From assembly GCF_023712105.1 (NCBI RefSeq), contig NZ_JAMLJI010000003.1, positions 186,001-250,000 on the forward strand: a DNA stretch of 64,000 bases, written 5' to 3'. The notes under the pieces are model-generated. The model did no database searches. It was not told the DNA's origin and saw nothing but the letters and a program-made list of their open reading frames with translations. Shown here piece by piece: positions 25,306 to 36,224 of the stretch (within the stretch, counting starts at the first letter, position 1; the number at the start of each line of letters is the position of its first letter). The position numbers and the translations under genes were made by a program. Source of the stretch: Larsenimonas suaedae (lineage in GTDB: Bacteria > Pseudomonadota > Gammaproteobacteria > Pseudomonadales > Halomonadaceae).

Positions 25306-27570
25306 TTACTCTTCCCGTGGTGGCATTAGATGTGACAGCCCCCACTGACTCATTCGCTGATTCAGCTGCCGATGAACCAGGGCCGGCGTCGGCTGGGCCA
25401 GCGCCTCTTGAACAAGCGTCTTGGCCGATTCAAGACTCACTCGACGAATGGCTGCCCGGACCCGCGGCAGATTAGGCGCATTCATGGAAAGCGCCGTGTA
25501 GCCCATTCCCATCAGCATCAGCGCACCCGCCGGATCGCCGGCCAACTCACCACAGACCGATACCGGTATATCGAGTCGCCTGGACTCGCGAGCCACATGA
25601 TCAAGCGCTCGCAGTACCGATGGGTGGCAGGCATCATAAAGCGATGACACCCGGGCGTTATTACGATCAACGGCAAGCAGATACTGTGTGAGGTCGTTAC
25701 TGCCCACTGAAAAGAAATCGACCAGTTGAGCCAGCGCATCAAGCTGATAGAGCACGGCCGGCACTTCAATCATGACACCCACGAGTGGCCGTTCGATCTT
25801 GACGCCATCATGGGTCAGCTCTTCGGTCACGCGGTCCATCAACTTCAGTACCGACAGCACTTCTTCCACACACGATACCATCGGCAACAGAATGCGCAGG
25901 TTATTGAGCCCTTCGGCGGCGCGCAGCATCGCACGCAGCTGAACCATGAGCACTTCAGGGTGGTCAAGCGTCACGCGAATGCCGCGCCACCCGAGAAAGG
26001 GGTTGTCTTCTTCAATGGGAAAGTACGGCAAATCCTTGTCGCCACCGATATCCAGCGTGCGCATGACGACAGGATGCGGCGCAAAGCCTTCGAGCTGATC
26101 CCGATAGAGCCTGAGCTGCTCCTGCTCACTTGGAAAGCGCTGATGCATCATGAAGGGAACTTCGGTGCGATAAAGCCCGACGCCATCGACCTTGGCCTTG
26201 AGCGACCCGACCGCTTCAAGCGACAGGCCAGTATTAACCATGAGCTTCACGGAATGGCCGTCTTCCGTTTCACCGGGAAGAAACTGTTCATCCTCGAGCA
26301 TGCGCGTGAGCGCTCTTTCCTCGTTGATCAACGTGACGTAACGGCTTTCCATCTCGGCATCAGGGCGGACCATCAGCTTGCCGCGATGGCCATCCACCAC
26401 CAGCCGCGTATGCGCAAGCCGCGACAGTGGAAGATCATTCATGCCAAGCACCGCAGGAATACCCATAGCGCGCGCTAGAATCGCCACATGGGAAGTGCTG
26501 GACCCTCGCGTTGCCACCAGCGCCGCCAGCTTGTCTCGAGGTATCTCACCAAGCTGCGCTGCACTGATTTCATCGCCCACCAGGATGGTGTTGTCTGGAT
26601 AAACAACCGGTTCCATGGCGCTTTCCTGCTGTAGATACCCAAGCACCCGGCGCCCGAGATCTCGGATATCGGCAGCGCGCTCTTTCAGGTAATCGTCGTC
26701 GACGCGCTCCAGATATTGAACGTGGCGTTTGACGACCTTTGCCAGCGCACTGGACGCACTCCAGCCTTCACGAATACGCTTTTCGACCTCCTGGCCAAGC
26801 GAGTGCTCGCCAAGCATTTGCTGATAGACGTCGAAAAGGGCCTGCTCCTGCGCGGAAATACGGCTAGCCAGGCGTTCGGAGGCGGTCTGGATATCGGCGC
26901 GTACACCGCGAATTGCCTGATTGAACCGACCTACCTCAGCCTCGATATCGGTCACTCGGCGATCAGGCACTGCGTTCAGATCGGCAGGCGGCACCACAAC
27001 ATGCGCCTCACCAATGGCAAGACCAGGCGAGGCGGCCACACCGGAAAGCACCGCCGAGCCCTCGAACTCACCCAGACGGGCAAGTGCACCGGAGGCAAGT
27101 GCCTGAACAAGCACTCCCGCAAGCTGCGCTGCCATGGTGATGAGAAAGGCCTCTTCGCCTTCATCGAAGCGCCGATTGTCGCGCTGTTGAACCACCAGCA
27201 CACCAAGCACCTTGCGCTGGTGAATGATCGGCACCCCGAGAAAGCTCGAGTATCGTTCTTCCCCGGTTTCTTCAAAGTATCGAAAGTGCGGATGCGCAGG
27301 CGCGTTTTCCAGATTCAAGGGCTCTTCGCGGCTACCCACCAGCCCAACCAGGCCCTCGCCAGGTTTCATCGCAACCTGACCGATCGCACTGGCATTCAAG
27401 CCAATGGTATCCATCAAGACAAAGCATTGACGCTCGCTGTCCAGCAGATACACCGAGCAGACATCGGTTTTCATCGCCTTTCGAATGCGGCGCACGATAA
27501 TGGATAACGCCGAATCGAGACTGGTTGCGCTATTGACCTCCTGAACAATTCGCCTGAGCACCGTTAGCAT
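25306..27570 (-). CDS. ptsP: Phosphoenolpyruvate-protein phosphotransferase PtsP (EI-Ntr)
   Basis: A 754-residue protein. An N-terminal GAF domain (about 5-155) is followed by the enzyme I fold: the phospho-His swivel domain with TRGSSTSHVAILARAMGIP (near residue 355) and the PEP-binding barrel with GLYRTEVPFM, LDIGGDKDLPYF, GWRGIRV, FSVGSNDLTQY and SVCGELAGDP. It takes phosphate from PEP and passes it to NPr in the nitrogen PTS, which controls potassium, nitrogen and carbon balance rather than sugar uptake. NPr and EIIA-Ntr are not in this window. It follows rppH by 65 bp as in E. coli. Confidence 0.96.
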   Translation of the reverse strand: MLTVLRRIVQEVNSATSLDSALSIIVRRIRKAMKTDVCSVYLLDSERQCFVLMDTIGLNASAIGQVAMKPGEGLVGLVGSREEPLNLENAPAHPHFRYFEETGEERYSSFLGVPIIHQRKVLGVLVVQQRDNRRFDEGEEAFLITMAAQLAGVLVQALASGALARLGEFEGSAVLSGVAASPGLAIGEAHVVVPPADLNAVPDRRVTDIEAEVGRFNQAIRGVRADIQTASERLASRISAQEQALFDVYQQMLGEHSLGQEVEKRIREGWSASSALAKVVKRHVQYLERVDDDYLKERAADIRDLGRRVLGYLQQESAMEPVVYPDNTILVGDEISAAQLGEIPRDKLAALVATRGSSTSHVAILARAMGIPAVLGMNDLPLSRLAHTRLVVDGHRGKLMVRPDAEMESRYVTLINEERALTRMLEDEQFLPGETEDGHSVKLMVNTGLSLEAVGSLKAKVDGVGLYRTEVPFMMHQRFPSEQEQLRLYRDQLEGFAPHPVVMRTLDIGGDKDLPYFPIEEDNPFLGWRGIRVTLDHPEVLMVQLRAMLRAAEGLNNLRILLPMVSCVEEVLSVLKLMDRVTEELTHDGVKIERPLVGVMIEVPAVLYQLDALAQLVDFFSVGSNDLTQYLLAVDRNNARVSSLYDACHPSVLRALDHVARESRRLDIPVSVCGELAGDPAGALMLMGMGYTALSMNAPNLPRVRAAIRRVSLESAKTLVQEALAQPTPALVHRQLNQRMSQWGLSHLMPPREE

Positions 27571-27635
27571 GGAAGAAACAATATCCTTTTATTTCGATCA
27601 GCGCCCCGGTAAGAAAAAGGATCGCCTGTCTTTTG

Positions 27636-28145
27636 TTATCGAACGCCTGCGTGTCGTATCACTACCGCATTCTGACAAGGAAGGCGGGGGGCCAGTTCAC
27701 GCAATGCTCGCCGATAAACTTCCCGTTTGAAGGGAACAACCTGACCAAGCGGGTACCAATAGCTTACCCAACGCCATCCATCGAATTCGGGCTTGGGCGT
27801 GGTATCGACACAGATACTTGTTTCCTGACACCGAATACGAAGCAGAAACCACTTCTGCTTCTGGCCAATGCACAACGGTTTCGAGCGGGTCCGGATCATG
27901 CGCTGCGGAAGGCGATAACGCAGCCAGCCGCGTGTGCATCCGATGATATCGACATCACGTTCACATAACCCGATCTCTTCTTTCAGTTCTCGAAACAGCG
28001 CCTGCTCGGGCGACTCATTCGGTTTGATACCTCCTTGCGGAAATTGCCAAGCATCTTGCCCTACCCGACGCGCCCAAAGCACCTGCCCTCTCGAGTTGGC
28101 AATGATGATGCCAACATTGGGGCGGAAGCCATCCGGGTCGATCAC
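27636..28145 (-). CDS. rppH: RNA pyrophosphohydrolase
   Basis: A 169-residue Nudix hydrolase that removes pyrophosphate from 5'-triphosphate mRNA ends and so licenses RNase E decay. The Nudix box reads [20 protein letters not shown], preceded by DAWQFPQ, with the family-specific [10 protein letters not shown] and [15 protein letters not shown] further on. The GTG at 28145 is chosen because it gives the standard start [14 protein letters not shown] and has AGGTG 6 nt upstream; a GTG at 28154 would add three residues. It heads the rppH-ptsP unit. Confidence 0.95.
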   Translation of the reverse strand: MIDPDGFRPNVGIIIANSRGQVLWARRVGQDAWQFPQGGIKPNESPEQALFRELKEEIGLCERDVDIIGCTRGWLRYRLPQRMIRTRSKPLCIGQKQKWFLLRIRCQETSICVDTTPKPEFDGWRWVSYWYPLGQVVPFKREVYRRALRELAPRLPCQNAVVIRHAGVR

Positions 28146-28297
28146 GAGTATCACCTTTGAATATTTTAATTGAGTTCATTCTTCCACAAAGCTTTAAAGG
28201 CCATCAACCAGCCTGGTCACGTATTAAACAATAACCATCTTTGCCATAATCATGAACGTCAGAGATCCATTATAACCAACCGGAACAGGAGTCGTTC

Positions 28298-28957
28298 GTG
28301 CGACTGGCCATCTTTGATCTAGATAATACCCTGCTGGCAGGAGATAGCGACCACACGTGGGGGGAATTTCTGATAGAGCAAGGCGCTGTAGACGAAAAGA
28401 CCTACCGCGACGCCAATGACCGCTTTCATCAGAATTACGTTGAGGGCACCTTGAACCTCGATGACTACCTGAACTTTTCGCTGGCGCCCTTGGCCGAGCA
28501 CCCCATCGAGCAACTCAATGCCTGGCATCAGCAGTTCATGGCCTCCAAGATCGAGCCGATCATTCTGGCTCGTGGTGAGGAGCTTCTGGCAAGCCACCGC
28601 GCCCAAGGCGATTATCTTTTGATCATCACAGCCACCAACCGGTTCATTACCGGCCCGATCGCCGAGCGACTTGGCGTCGATGATTTGATCGCCATTGAGG
28701 TCGAGGAGAAGGAGGATGGTTATACCGGTCGCTACAGCGGGGTGCCAAGCTTCCGGGAAGGCAAGGTAGAACGCTTGACCATGTGGCTTGAACAAAACGG
28801 CATGACACTCGAAGATGCCTATTTCTACAGCGACTCTCAAAACGATCTGCCGCTGCTTCAAAAGGTCGACCATCCTGTCGCGGTCGACCCGGACGACCAG
28901 CTACGCCAGCATGCGATCGATGCAGGCTGGCGCATCATCAGCTTGAGAGATAGTTGA
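28298..28957 (+). CDS. HAD-IB family phosphatase (SerB-like)
   Basis: A 219-residue hydrolase with the nucleophile motif FDLDNTLL (Asp7, Asp9), a Thr in IITATNRF and motif [12 protein letters not shown]. It matches the small IB-subfamily hydrolases encoded next to rppH in pseudomonads and other gammaproteobacteria; phosphoserine or histidinol phosphate have been suggested as substrates for relatives. The substrate here is undetermined. The start codon is GTG with CAGGAG 6 nt upstream. It is divergent from rppH and ends 11 bp from the convergent rsd stop, with no terminator visible. Confidence 0.85.
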   Translation: MRLAIFDLDNTLLAGDSDHTWGEFLIEQGAVDEKTYRDANDRFHQNYVEGTLNLDDYLNFSLAPLAEHPIEQLNAWHQQFMASKIEPIILARGEELLASHRAQGDYLLIITATNRFITGPIAERLGVDDLIAIEVEEKEDGYTGRYSGVPSFREGKVERLTMWLEQNGMTLEDAYFYSDSQNDLPLLQKVDHPVAVDPDDQLRQHAIDAGWRIISLRDS

Positions 28958-28968
28958 CTGCCAGCCCC

Positions 28969-29463
28969 TTAAGGCGCGCTGGAGGCGTCTTGAGGGGTTT
29001 GGGTATGAACCGCATGAAGACGAGCGATCAAGGCATCTTCCAGCTCGAAACGCTCCCGCAGCCCACGCTCGAGTCGCGCGAGCCACCCTGGCAACTGGCG
29101 TTGATTGGCATTGAACGCTGCCTCATTGGCGTAGGCGTCGTTGAAATCGAGCACAAGCTGGGTCGAAGGATCCAGATTGGCCAGTAGTTGATGGCCGGCG
29201 TCCAGCCCGTCCTGATCACCGAACAGCTGACACTCTTCGTAAAGTTTGGGATAGAGCTCGAAATGCCCAAGGCTTACGTAATCAGTAAGCTCTTCCCCGA
29301 AACGATCCAACGCCATCCGATCCATATGCTCGAGATCACTGTCACCCTGTGATTGAAGAGCATCGAAGCTTTCAAGCAAGCTCAAACGCTGCCCCAGCCA
29401 CCGATCAATCAGACTATGCACACCGCCCCAACAGGCCTGAGCCCGGGCTACCTGTGTCAACAT
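28969..29463 (-). CDS. rsd: Rsd/AlgQ family anti-sigma-70 regulator
   Basis: A 164-residue helical protein aligning along its whole length with E. coli Rsd and Pseudomonas AlgQ: SLIDRWLGQRLSLLESFDAL, LDRFGEELTDYVSLGHFELY and the late LERGLRERFELEDALI. Such proteins bind region 4 of the housekeeping sigma factor and favour use of alternative sigma factors in stationary phase. It is followed upstream by dsbB on the same strand, an arrangement that recalls algQ-dsbH of Pseudomonas (from memory). GAGGG lies 9 nt before ATG. Confidence 0.88.
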   Translation of the reverse strand: MLTQVARAQACWGGVHSLIDRWLGQRLSLLESFDALQSQGDSDLEHMDRMALDRFGEELTDYVSLGHFELYPKLYEECQLFGDQDGLDAGHQLLANLDPSTQLVLDFNDAYANEAAFNANQRQLPGWLARLERGLRERFELEDALIARLHAVHTQTPQDASSAP

Positions 29464-29489
29464 GATGAACTGCCCTCAGTTCTTCAAAC

Positions 29490-30020
29490 TCAATGCGCGG
29501 GCGCGCGCACGCTTCGAACCATGGCCGTGATAATCAAGACCGCCAGAACACAGAAGCCGATCAGCGTCCAGGCAGGCAGGGTCATACCAAGCCACCTGAA
29601 ACTTACTTCAGCACACTCGCCCGATCCGGACAATACCTGTGAAATCACGTTCCAGAGCGGCAGCACCTCGAGCATGTAATCAAGACCCGGCCCGCAGGTG
29701 GGCACCTGATCCGGCGGCAGCGTCTGAAGCCATGTATGGCGCGCAGCGATACCGATACCAACCAGGATGGAAACAAGGCCCAGACCACCATAAATGGCCC
29801 CTGCCTTACCCCTGGGATTATGCACTGCACCTATGACCAAAAAAATCAGCGCCACTAACACGGCAATGCGCTGAAAGATGCACAGCGGGCACGGCTCAAG
29901 ACCGAACCCGTGCTGCATGACCATGGCCGTTCCCAGCATCAGTACGCAAAATCCCGCACTGATCAAATACCAGGTCCGCGTTGTCTGTTCGAGCACCCAC
30001 TGTTTCATTCGATCAACCAT
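29490..30020 (-). CDS. dsbB: Disulfide bond formation protein B
   Basis: A 176-residue inner-membrane protein with four helices. The two redox pairs are present: CPLC in GLEPCPLCIFQR (near residue 45) and the periplasmic-loop cysteines in VPTCGPGLDY and GSGECAEVS. It reoxidises DsbA and hands the electrons to quinone. DsbA is not in the window. The ATG at 30020 is used, but the RBS is weak and the internal Met four codons on is possible. Confidence 0.93.
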   Translation of the reverse strand: MVDRMKQWVLEQTTRTWYLISAGFCVLMLGTAMVMQHGFGLEPCPLCIFQRIAVLVALIFLVIGAVHNPRGKAGAIYGGLGLVSILVGIGIAARHTWLQTLPPDQVPTCGPGLDYMLEVLPLWNVISQVLSGSGECAEVSFRWLGMTLPAWTLIGFCVLAVLIITAMVRSVRAPAH

Positions 30021-30042
30021 CAAAGTAAAGGATTAACGCGCA

Positions 30043-31644
30043 TTAGTCCGCCTTGGCGACGCGAGGTTCACTGGCCTGTTCGAAATAATGCCCAAGAAAC
30101 TCATCGAAAGACGGCTCATGCTCGCCATCCAGATCCCGCTGCTGCGAATGCGACGTTTCTGAAAGCTGAGTAAACAGCGCCTCACGTGCGCGATCCATCG
30201 GCTCGGCCATGAAATGTTCTGCGTGCATCTTGGCGCGTTCGACGCTCCAGTCCGTGAATTCACACTCTCGAGCGGTCAACTCTTCATACATGCGCCCGGC
30301 AGGTGTCGATTCCGGATGGTCAAGGCGCGGTTTCAGTCGAGAAAGCGCCTGTTGATGCGAGCCGGCATCATCGCCCTCGTCCAGAAGTTCTGCCACCTGT
30401 TCAAGGCCCGGCCACAGCGCGTGCATCTGGGCATTGATCGACACTTCCCTGCCCTCGATCAGCAAGGTGAGATCGGGGTCTCGGCCATTGGCCACAACCC
30501 GAGCCCGGTTGAGATCGAGTTGATCGCATTCGGCATCGGACACCTTGGGGCTCGGTGACAGAAGACACCAGACCAGGAACGTATCGAGAAAACGAATCTC
30601 ATCTTCGCTGATGCCCAATGGGTCAAATGGGTCGAGATCGAGACAACGCACCTCGATATACTCAACGCCCCCGGCTTCAAGTGCCTGGGTAGGCGTTTCG
30701 TTATGCTTGGCGACCCGTTTTGGACGAATATCGCTGTAGTATTCGTTTTCGATTTGAAGAATATTTGTGCTGAGCTGGCGCCACTGCCCCTGCTCATCCT
30801 TCACGCCCTTCGCCTCATAGGCCGGCCATTTGGCAGAAATCGCATGGCGCAGGGTATTGATGTAATTTTCAAGCGAGTTGAAACAGATCTTGAGCTGATC
30901 CTGCACCTTGTTCTGGTAGCCCAGGTCACTCATGCGAAGGCTCGATGCAAACGGTGACAGCCGCGTCCGCTTACCGTGACGCGGTAACGCGGATTCACGC
31001 CCATCGAGAAAGCTCTCGTCGATAGCCGGCGATCCACCAAACAGATACAAGAGCAGCCAGCTGTTGCGGCGGAAGTTACGAATCAGATCGAAATAACGGC
31101 GTGAGCGGTACGTCGACCGTGCAAGGTGTTCGCTGCCCTCCATTGACTGGAGCACAGGCCATAGCTCGTCCGGCAGCGAAAAGTTGTAATGAATGCCGGC
31201 AATGGACTGCATGATGCGGCCATAGCGAAGATCGAGACCACGCCGGTACACCTGTTTCATCTTTCCGATGTTGGACGAACCATAATCGGCGATCGGCACA
31301 CTGTCGTTGCCGTTGAGACGACTTGGCATGCTGGCCGGCCACACCCACTCCCCGTCGAGGTAACGGTAAGTATAGCGGTGAAGATCACCCAGAAACGCCA
31401 GCGCATCCTTGGGCCTGCAATATACCGGCGTGATGTATTCCAGAAGCGACTCGGAATAATCCGTGGTGATGTGCGGATGCGTCAGCTTGGCGCCCAATCC
31501 CTCGGGGTGAAAGCGAGCGCTGATTCGGCCATCGTGATCGACCCTCAACCCCTCTTTTTCGATACCCCGCCGGATTCGACGAAACATACCCTGACGCGCG
31601 GTCGAACGCAGCAGGTCCAGCTGGCTTTGAAATGACTCAGACAA
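30043..31644 (-). CDS. gshA: Glutamate-cysteine ligase
   Basis: A 533-residue enzyme for the first step of glutathione synthesis, at the usual length for the proteobacterial type I family. Characteristic segments include RRIRRGIEKEGLRVD near the N-terminus, HPHITTDYSESLLEYITP, GSSNIGKMKQVYRRGL, the active-site region AGIHYNFSLPD, and EYIEVRCLDLDPFDPLG-type text near residue 330. The start is TTG (31644) with AGGTG 7 nt upstream, which may keep expression modest. It is separated from tex by a terminator and ends 20 bp before dsbB. Confidence 0.95.
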   Translation of the reverse strand: MSESFQSQLDLLRSTARQGMFRRIRRGIEKEGLRVDHDGRISARFHPEGLGAKLTHPHITTDYSESLLEYITPVYCRPKDALAFLGDLHRYTYRYLDGEWVWPASMPSRLNGNDSVPIADYGSSNIGKMKQVYRRGLDLRYGRIMQSIAGIHYNFSLPDELWPVLQSMEGSEHLARSTYRSRRYFDLIRNFRRNSWLLLYLFGGSPAIDESFLDGRESALPRHGKRTRLSPFASSLRMSDLGYQNKVQDQLKICFNSLENYINTLRHAISAKWPAYEAKGVKDEQGQWRQLSTNILQIENEYYSDIRPKRVAKHNETPTQALEAGGVEYIEVRCLDLDPFDPLGISEDEIRFLDTFLVWCLLSPSPKVSDAECDQLDLNRARVVANGRDPDLTLLIEGREVSINAQMHALWPGLEQVAELLDEGDDAGSHQQALSRLKPRLDHPESTPAGRMYEELTARECEFTDWSVERAKMHAEHFMAEPMDRAREALFTQLSETSHSQQRDLDGEHEPSFDEFLGHYFEQASEPRVAKAD

Positions 31645-31712
31645 GAGGCGGCACCTTTCTTTCCGCGAGGGCGAACCCTCATGTTTCGGAGCAAGCTCAA
31701 GGGCTTTGCGAT

Positions 31713-31741
31713 AAAAAAAACAGACCCGTCAAACGGGTCTG
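31713..31741 (-). terminator. Rho-independent terminator after tex
   Basis: An 8-bp perfect stem (CAGACCCG / CGGGTCTG, loop TCAAA on the plus strand) is followed on the minus strand by eight T. It lies 48 bp beyond the tex stop and before the gshA start. Confidence 0.92.
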
Positions 31742-31788
31742 GAACTGCTGACCATTATGGCGCGCCACAGCCTGCTTTCAAGAAAACA

Positions 31789-34122
31789 TCACTGCCGCTT
31801 GGCGCCTGCCTTTAAAAGCGCCTCGCCCAACGCCCCCACCGATCCGGTCGAATTCGACTTCTCGGCAGGTTTATGTCTGGACCGCGCCGACGCCTTTTGA
31901 TGCTTACCATCATCGCCGCGAGCCGAGACGGCTTCCGGCGTATCGTTCAAGCGCATCGACAACCCAACACGCTTTCGCGCGAGGTCGATCTCCATCACCT
32001 TGACGCGCACGATATCGCCAGCCTTTACCACTTCACGCGGATCCTTGACGAACCGATCCGACAGCGCAGAGATATGCACCAGGCCATCCTGATGAACCCC
32101 GATATCCACGAACGCGCCGAAGTGCGTTACATTCGTGACCGCGCCCTCGAGAATCATGCCGGGTTCAAGGTCATTGAGCGTTTCAACGCCCTCCTGAAAC
32201 TCGGCGAACCGAAACTCCGGCCGCGGGTCTCGGCCCGGTTTCACCAATTCTTTCAAAATATCTGTAACCGTTGGTAGCCCGAATCGCTCATCGGTAAACT
32301 CCGCCGGTCGAAGATTGCCTAAAAACGCAGCGTCCCCGACCAGGCTCCCAAGCGCACGGCCATGCGCCTTGGCGATACGCTCAACCACCGGATACGCTTC
32401 CGGATGAACCGCAGAACCATCCAGCGGGTTATCGCCATTGGAGATCCGTAAGAATCCGGCACACTGCTCGAACGTCTTGGGCCCAAGCCGCCCAACCTTC
32501 AAAAGCTGAGTCCGCGAGCCGAATGCCCCGTTCTGGTCACGCCAGGCCACGATATTATCGGCCAGGTTAGCGTTAAGCCCCGAGACGCGCTTAAGCAACG
32601 CACTCGAGGCCGTATTGAGGTCGACCCCGACACCATTAACACAGTCTTCAACCACCGCATCCAAAGAGCGTGACAACTGGAGTTGTGAAACGTCGTGCTG
32701 ATACTGACCGACACCGATTGACTTCGGATCGATCTTGACCAGCTCGGCAAGCGGATCCTGCAGCCGCCGCGCGATTGAAATCGCTCCTCGAATCGTGACG
32801 TCAAGGTCGGGAAATTCCTGAGCGGCAAGCTCGGAGGCCGAATAGACCGAGGCGCCGGCTTCACTGACCACGACCTTGCTGACGCTGCGCCCCTTCTCGC
32901 CAAGCGCTGCAACCACTTCGCCGGCCAGTTTATCGGTCTCACGGCTGGCTGTTCCATTGCCGATCGCAATCAGTTCGATATCAAATTTCTCACACAGCGC
33001 GATTAACGCCGCTCTAGCCTGATCCCAGCGCTTTTGCGGCGCGTGAGGATAGAGCGTGTCGTGCGCCACGACCTTGCCCGTAGCATCGATGGCCGCCACC
33101 TTGATGCCGGTCCGAAGCCCCGGATCAAGCCCGAGCGTCGGCTTGGCGCCGGCCGGAGCGGCCAAGAGCAAATCGTTCAGGTTCTCGGCAAAGACAGTAA
33201 TCGCCTCCAGCTCGGCCCGCTCACGGAGTTTGCCAAGAAGCTCGGTTTCAAGCTGGGTATAGAGTTTGACTCGCCAGGTCCAACGAACGACCTCCTTGAG
33301 CCAAGTGTCCGCCGGGCGCTTTTGATCGGTGATGCCTGCGTGCCGTGCAATTATCCCCTCGGCGGGATGACTGACGCTCTCATCGGCATTGTCGAGGTCA
33401 ATCTTTAACGCCAGCACGCCCTCATTTCGACCGCGAAACATCGCAAGTGCCCGGTGAGACGGCACGCGGTTCAAAGGCTCCTGATGCTCGAAGTAATCGG
33501 AAAACTTGGCGCCTTCGGCCTTTTTGTCAGCGACCCCCTGAGAGACCAGTACGCCGTCTTCCCACAGGCGCTCTCGAAGCGTACCGACCAATTCCGCCTG
33601 TTCCGAAAACCGCTCCATCAGAATCTGCTTGGCACCGTCGAGGGCGTCCTTGACCGTCGCCACGCCTTCAGTGCTGCCAAGATAGGGCTCAGCCGCCGAC
33701 TCCGGCGTCTGCTGAGGGTCGTTCAACAGGCTGTCGGCCAACGGCTCCAGCCCCGCCTCGCGCGCTATCTGAGCCTTGGTGCGGCGTTTTTTACGATAAG
33801 GGAGATACAGGTCCTCAAGGCGCTGTTTGGTATCGGCGTCAATAATGGCGCGTCGCAGTGTATCGTCGAGCTTGCCCTGCTCATCGATCGAGGCAAGTAC
33901 ACTGTCACGGCGCTCATCGAGCTCTCTTAGGTAGCGAACACGCTCTTCCAGCGTGCGCAGCTGACCATCGTCGAGCCCGCCGGTTGCCTCCTTCCGATAG
34001 CGTGCCACGAACGGCACGGTCGCACCGTCATCGAGCAGCGCCATCGCAGCCGCAACCTGCTTGGGCTGCACGTTCAACTCTTGCGCGACACGCGTCGCAA
34101 CATTCCGATCCATAGCCGTCAT
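31789..34122 (-). CDS. tex: Tex-family RNA-binding transcriptional accessory protein
   Basis: A 777-residue nucleic-acid-binding protein. The N-terminal VPFIARYRKE-like stretch ([20 protein letters not shown]), the YqgF-like nuclease fold ([17 protein letters not shown]), the helix-hairpin-helix region ([18 protein letters not shown]) and a C-terminal S1 domain ([20 protein letters not shown]) appear in the standard order, then a basic Lys/Arg tail. Tex is linked to transcription and RNA handling under stress. The ATG at 34122 is a choice among several clustered Met codons (34113 also fits). Confidence 0.94.
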   Translation of the reverse strand: MTAMDRNVATRVAQELNVQPKQVAAAMALLDDGATVPFVARYRKEATGGLDDGQLRTLEERVRYLRELDERRDSVLASIDEQGKLDDTLRRAIIDADTKQRLEDLYLPYRKKRRTKAQIAREAGLEPLADSLLNDPQQTPESAAEPYLGSTEGVATVKDALDGAKQILMERFSEQAELVGTLRERLWEDGVLVSQGVADKKAEGAKFSDYFEHQEPLNRVPSHRALAMFRGRNEGVLALKIDLDNADESVSHPAEGIIARHAGITDQKRPADTWLKEVVRWTWRVKLYTQLETELLGKLRERAELEAITVFAENLNDLLLAAPAGAKPTLGLDPGLRTGIKVAAIDATGKVVAHDTLYPHAPQKRWDQARAALIALCEKFDIELIAIGNGTASRETDKLAGEVVAALGEKGRSVSKVVVSEAGASVYSASELAAQEFPDLDVTIRGAISIARRLQDPLAELVKIDPKSIGVGQYQHDVSQLQLSRSLDAVVEDCVNGVGVDLNTASSALLKRVSGLNANLADNIVAWRDQNGAFGSRTQLLKVGRLGPKTFEQCAGFLRISNGDNPLDGSAVHPEAYPVVERIAKAHGRALGSLVGDAAFLGNLRPAEFTDERFGLPTVTDILKELVKPGRDPRPEFRFAEFQEGVETLNDLEPGMILEGAVTNVTHFGAFVDIGVHQDGLVHISALSDRFVKDPREVVKAGDIVRVKVMEIDLARKRVGLSMRLNDTPEAVSARGDDGKHQKASARSRHKPAEKSNSTGSVGALGEALLKAGAKRQ

Positions 34123-34193
34123 AGTCACCACTGTTTCCAATTTCAGACCGGTCGACACCCTATCACACAATGCTCTAAATCATGCGCCTGCTC

Positions 34194-34221
34194 TAAAGCC
34201 TCTCTCGGGCGCGGTCGATAC
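34194..34221 (+). promoter_or_regulatory. Sigma-28 (FliA)-like promoter of the chemoreceptor gene
   Basis: TAAA (34194-34197) and GTCGATAC (34214-34221) are 16 bp apart, close to the flagellar sigma-28 pattern TAAA-N15-GCCGATAA. It lies 70 bp before the chemoreceptor start and fits co-expression with flagellar genes. One base of extra spacing and one mismatch keep this a candidate. Confidence 0.5.
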
Positions 34222-34290
34222 TTAAAACACTACCTTCGTCCTATCTCGAGCCATCGCATGCGCCATGGCGCGCTCTGTGAGGAATAGCCT

Positions 34291-36069
34291 ATGTCGACTC
34301 GCTTCCACAGCCTGAAGTTCAAATATGGCGCCGCGTTCATAAGCGTTGCCCTGCTCATGATCATCGTAACGGGCCTTTCCGAATACATGCTCGAATCGGT
34401 CAAGCAGCGCATGAACGAATTCAGCGGAAAGTTCAACACCTCGATTTCCGCGGTATTGAACGCCGACCGGGATCTCTATCAAGCCCACACCGCCGAGCTG
34501 AATTATCTCCAGTCCACACCGGGCACCGAGCGCGCTCAAGGCTACAAGGCCACCTTTGAAGAGAACGCGCAGCAGGCGTTCGATCGCATGCAGGTTTATA
34601 AAAACACGCTGTCCGATTACCCGGAACTGATTACGCCTCTGGCCGACTTCGAGGCCCGATTCGATCAGTGGAAACAGGTGGCCGATGAGGTTCTAACGCT
34701 TCATGCCGCCGGAAACAGCGAACAGGCACTTGCCCTGAGCCGGGGCGCGTATCAGACCCAGTTCGATCAGTTAAGAGCGCTTTACGACCTTGCCGGTGAA
34801 AGCGCTGGCGCGAAGACCGATGCACTCGGTGCCGAGACGCTCGAGCGCGTCGGTTTTTTTGAAGTGATGATCTTGATCGTTGCTTTGCTCGCCACCACCC
34901 TGGCCATCGCCATCGCCATCGTCGGCCCCCGCCGTCTGACAAAAAGCATTCAGGCATTGATTGACCGGGTCGAGGACATTACCCGTGGTGAGGGGGATTT
35001 AACCCAACGGCTCTCAACCGATCGCAAGGATGAACTGGGCAAGATGGCTCAGGCATTCAACCATTTTATCGATCACATTGATCGCACGCTTGGCGGCATT
35101 CGTACAAGTTCCGACAATGTCCGCAGCACGTCGAAGGAAATTGCCCGCAGCAGCAGTGACATGGCTGCCCGCACGGAGAAAACGGCCGCCAACCTTCAGC
35201 AGACCACCGCTTCGATGGAGGACATCACAAGCGCGGTCAACAAGACCTCTCAAGCCGCGCGGGATGCAAGCACGCTTGCCGACAGTACAGCCCAACTGAC
35301 ACGAGGCGGACAGAAAGCGATCGAGCAGGTCGAACACACCGTCGCGGCAATCAACGACTCCTCGGTCAAGGCAAGCGACATCATCACACTGATCGATGGC
35401 ATCGCATTCCAAACCAATCTGCTGGCATTGAACGCATCGGTCGAGGCCGCCCGCGCCGGAGAGCACGGACGTGGCTTCGCGGTTGTCGCTCATGAAGTAC
35501 GTACACTTTCAGGTCGCGTCAGCGATGCCTCTCACAACATCCGTGAGCTAATGGAAACGTCGGTGGAAAACGCCAGAAATGGCACGGAGCTGGTCAAGCA
35601 GGCCAGTGAGGCCATGGCGTCGATTCTGAACAGTGTTGAAGAGGTCAATGACATCATCAACCGCATCAGCGTAGAGAGCCAGAGCCAGAGCGAAGGCGTC
35701 AGCCAGATCAATCACGCCATCAACGAACTCGACCACATCACTCAGCAAAATGCGGCCATGGTGGAAGAATCAAGTGCCGCGGCCGCCGACATGAGCGAAC
35801 AGGCGACAAAGCTCCACGAGGTTATCGGAAGCTTCAAGCTGAGCAGTCACGCCAACACCGGGGCATCGTCAGCCAAGGCCCCGGCGCATTCACGGCCGCG
35901 CGCTGCCTCGCCCTCTGTTAACTCACAGAAACCGGCAGGAACTTATGCGCCCAAAGCACCTCAGTCAGTGAATAAGCGCGAACACGCTCCCTTACGCCCC
36001 GCACCCGCTGCAAAGCCTGCAAGCACCACCGTCATGACTTCGGATGACGATGACTGGACCGAATTCTAG
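34291..36069 (+). CDS. Methyl-accepting chemotaxis protein
   Basis: A 592-residue transmembrane chemoreceptor: TM1 (about 15-35), a helical periplasmic sensor domain (about 36-187), TM2 (about 190-212), HAMP (about 213-268) and a long signalling coiled coil. The kinase-contact hairpin reads [20 protein letters not shown] and is followed by [11 protein letters not shown]. The last five residues, DWTEF, match the xWxxF tether by which CheR/CheB dock in high-abundance receptors, after a Pro/Ala-rich linker. GAGGAA lies 6 nt before ATG. The ligand is unknown. Confidence 0.93.
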   Translation: MSTRFHSLKFKYGAAFISVALLMIIVTGLSEYMLESVKQRMNEFSGKFNTSISAVLNADRDLYQAHTAELNYLQSTPGTERAQGYKATFEENAQQAFDRMQVYKNTLSDYPELITPLADFEARFDQWKQVADEVLTLHAAGNSEQALALSRGAYQTQFDQLRALYDLAGESAGAKTDALGAETLERVGFFEVMILIVALLATTLAIAIAIVGPRRLTKSIQALIDRVEDITRGEGDLTQRLSTDRKDELGKMAQAFNHFIDHIDRTLGGIRTSSDNVRSTSKEIARSSSDMAARTEKTAANLQQTTASMEDITSAVNKTSQAARDASTLADSTAQLTRGGQKAIEQVEHTVAAINDSSVKASDIITLIDGIAFQTNLLALNASVEAARAGEHGRGFAVVAHEVRTLSGRVSDASHNIRELMETSVENARNGTELVKQASEAMASILNSVEEVNDIINRISVESQSQSEGVSQINHAINELDHITQQNAAMVEESSAAAADMSEQATKLHEVIGSFKLSSHANTGASSAKAPAHSRPRAASPSVNSQKPAGTYAPKAPQSVNKREHAPLRPAPAAKPASTTVMTSDDDDWTEF

Positions 36070-36146
36070 GCATCACCACGGCAGAACTCGAGCGATGAGT
36101 TCTTGCCACTAGGGAGCCGGTGACGTACAGGCCGGCCGCACAAAAT

Positions 36147-36184
36147 CAAAAAAGGGGCGGCACATCATGTGCCGCCCCTTTTTC
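36147..36184. terminator. Strong bidirectional terminator between chemoreceptor and pckA
   Basis: An 11-bp perfect GC-rich stem (GGGGCGGCACA / TGTGCCGCCCC, loop TCA) at 36154-36178 is flanked by A-run and T-run, so it can stop transcription from both convergent genes. Confidence 0.95.
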
Positions 36185-36224
36185 TCTTTCTGTCTTCCTC
36201 ATGAACCATCGAGGAAGTACGTCA

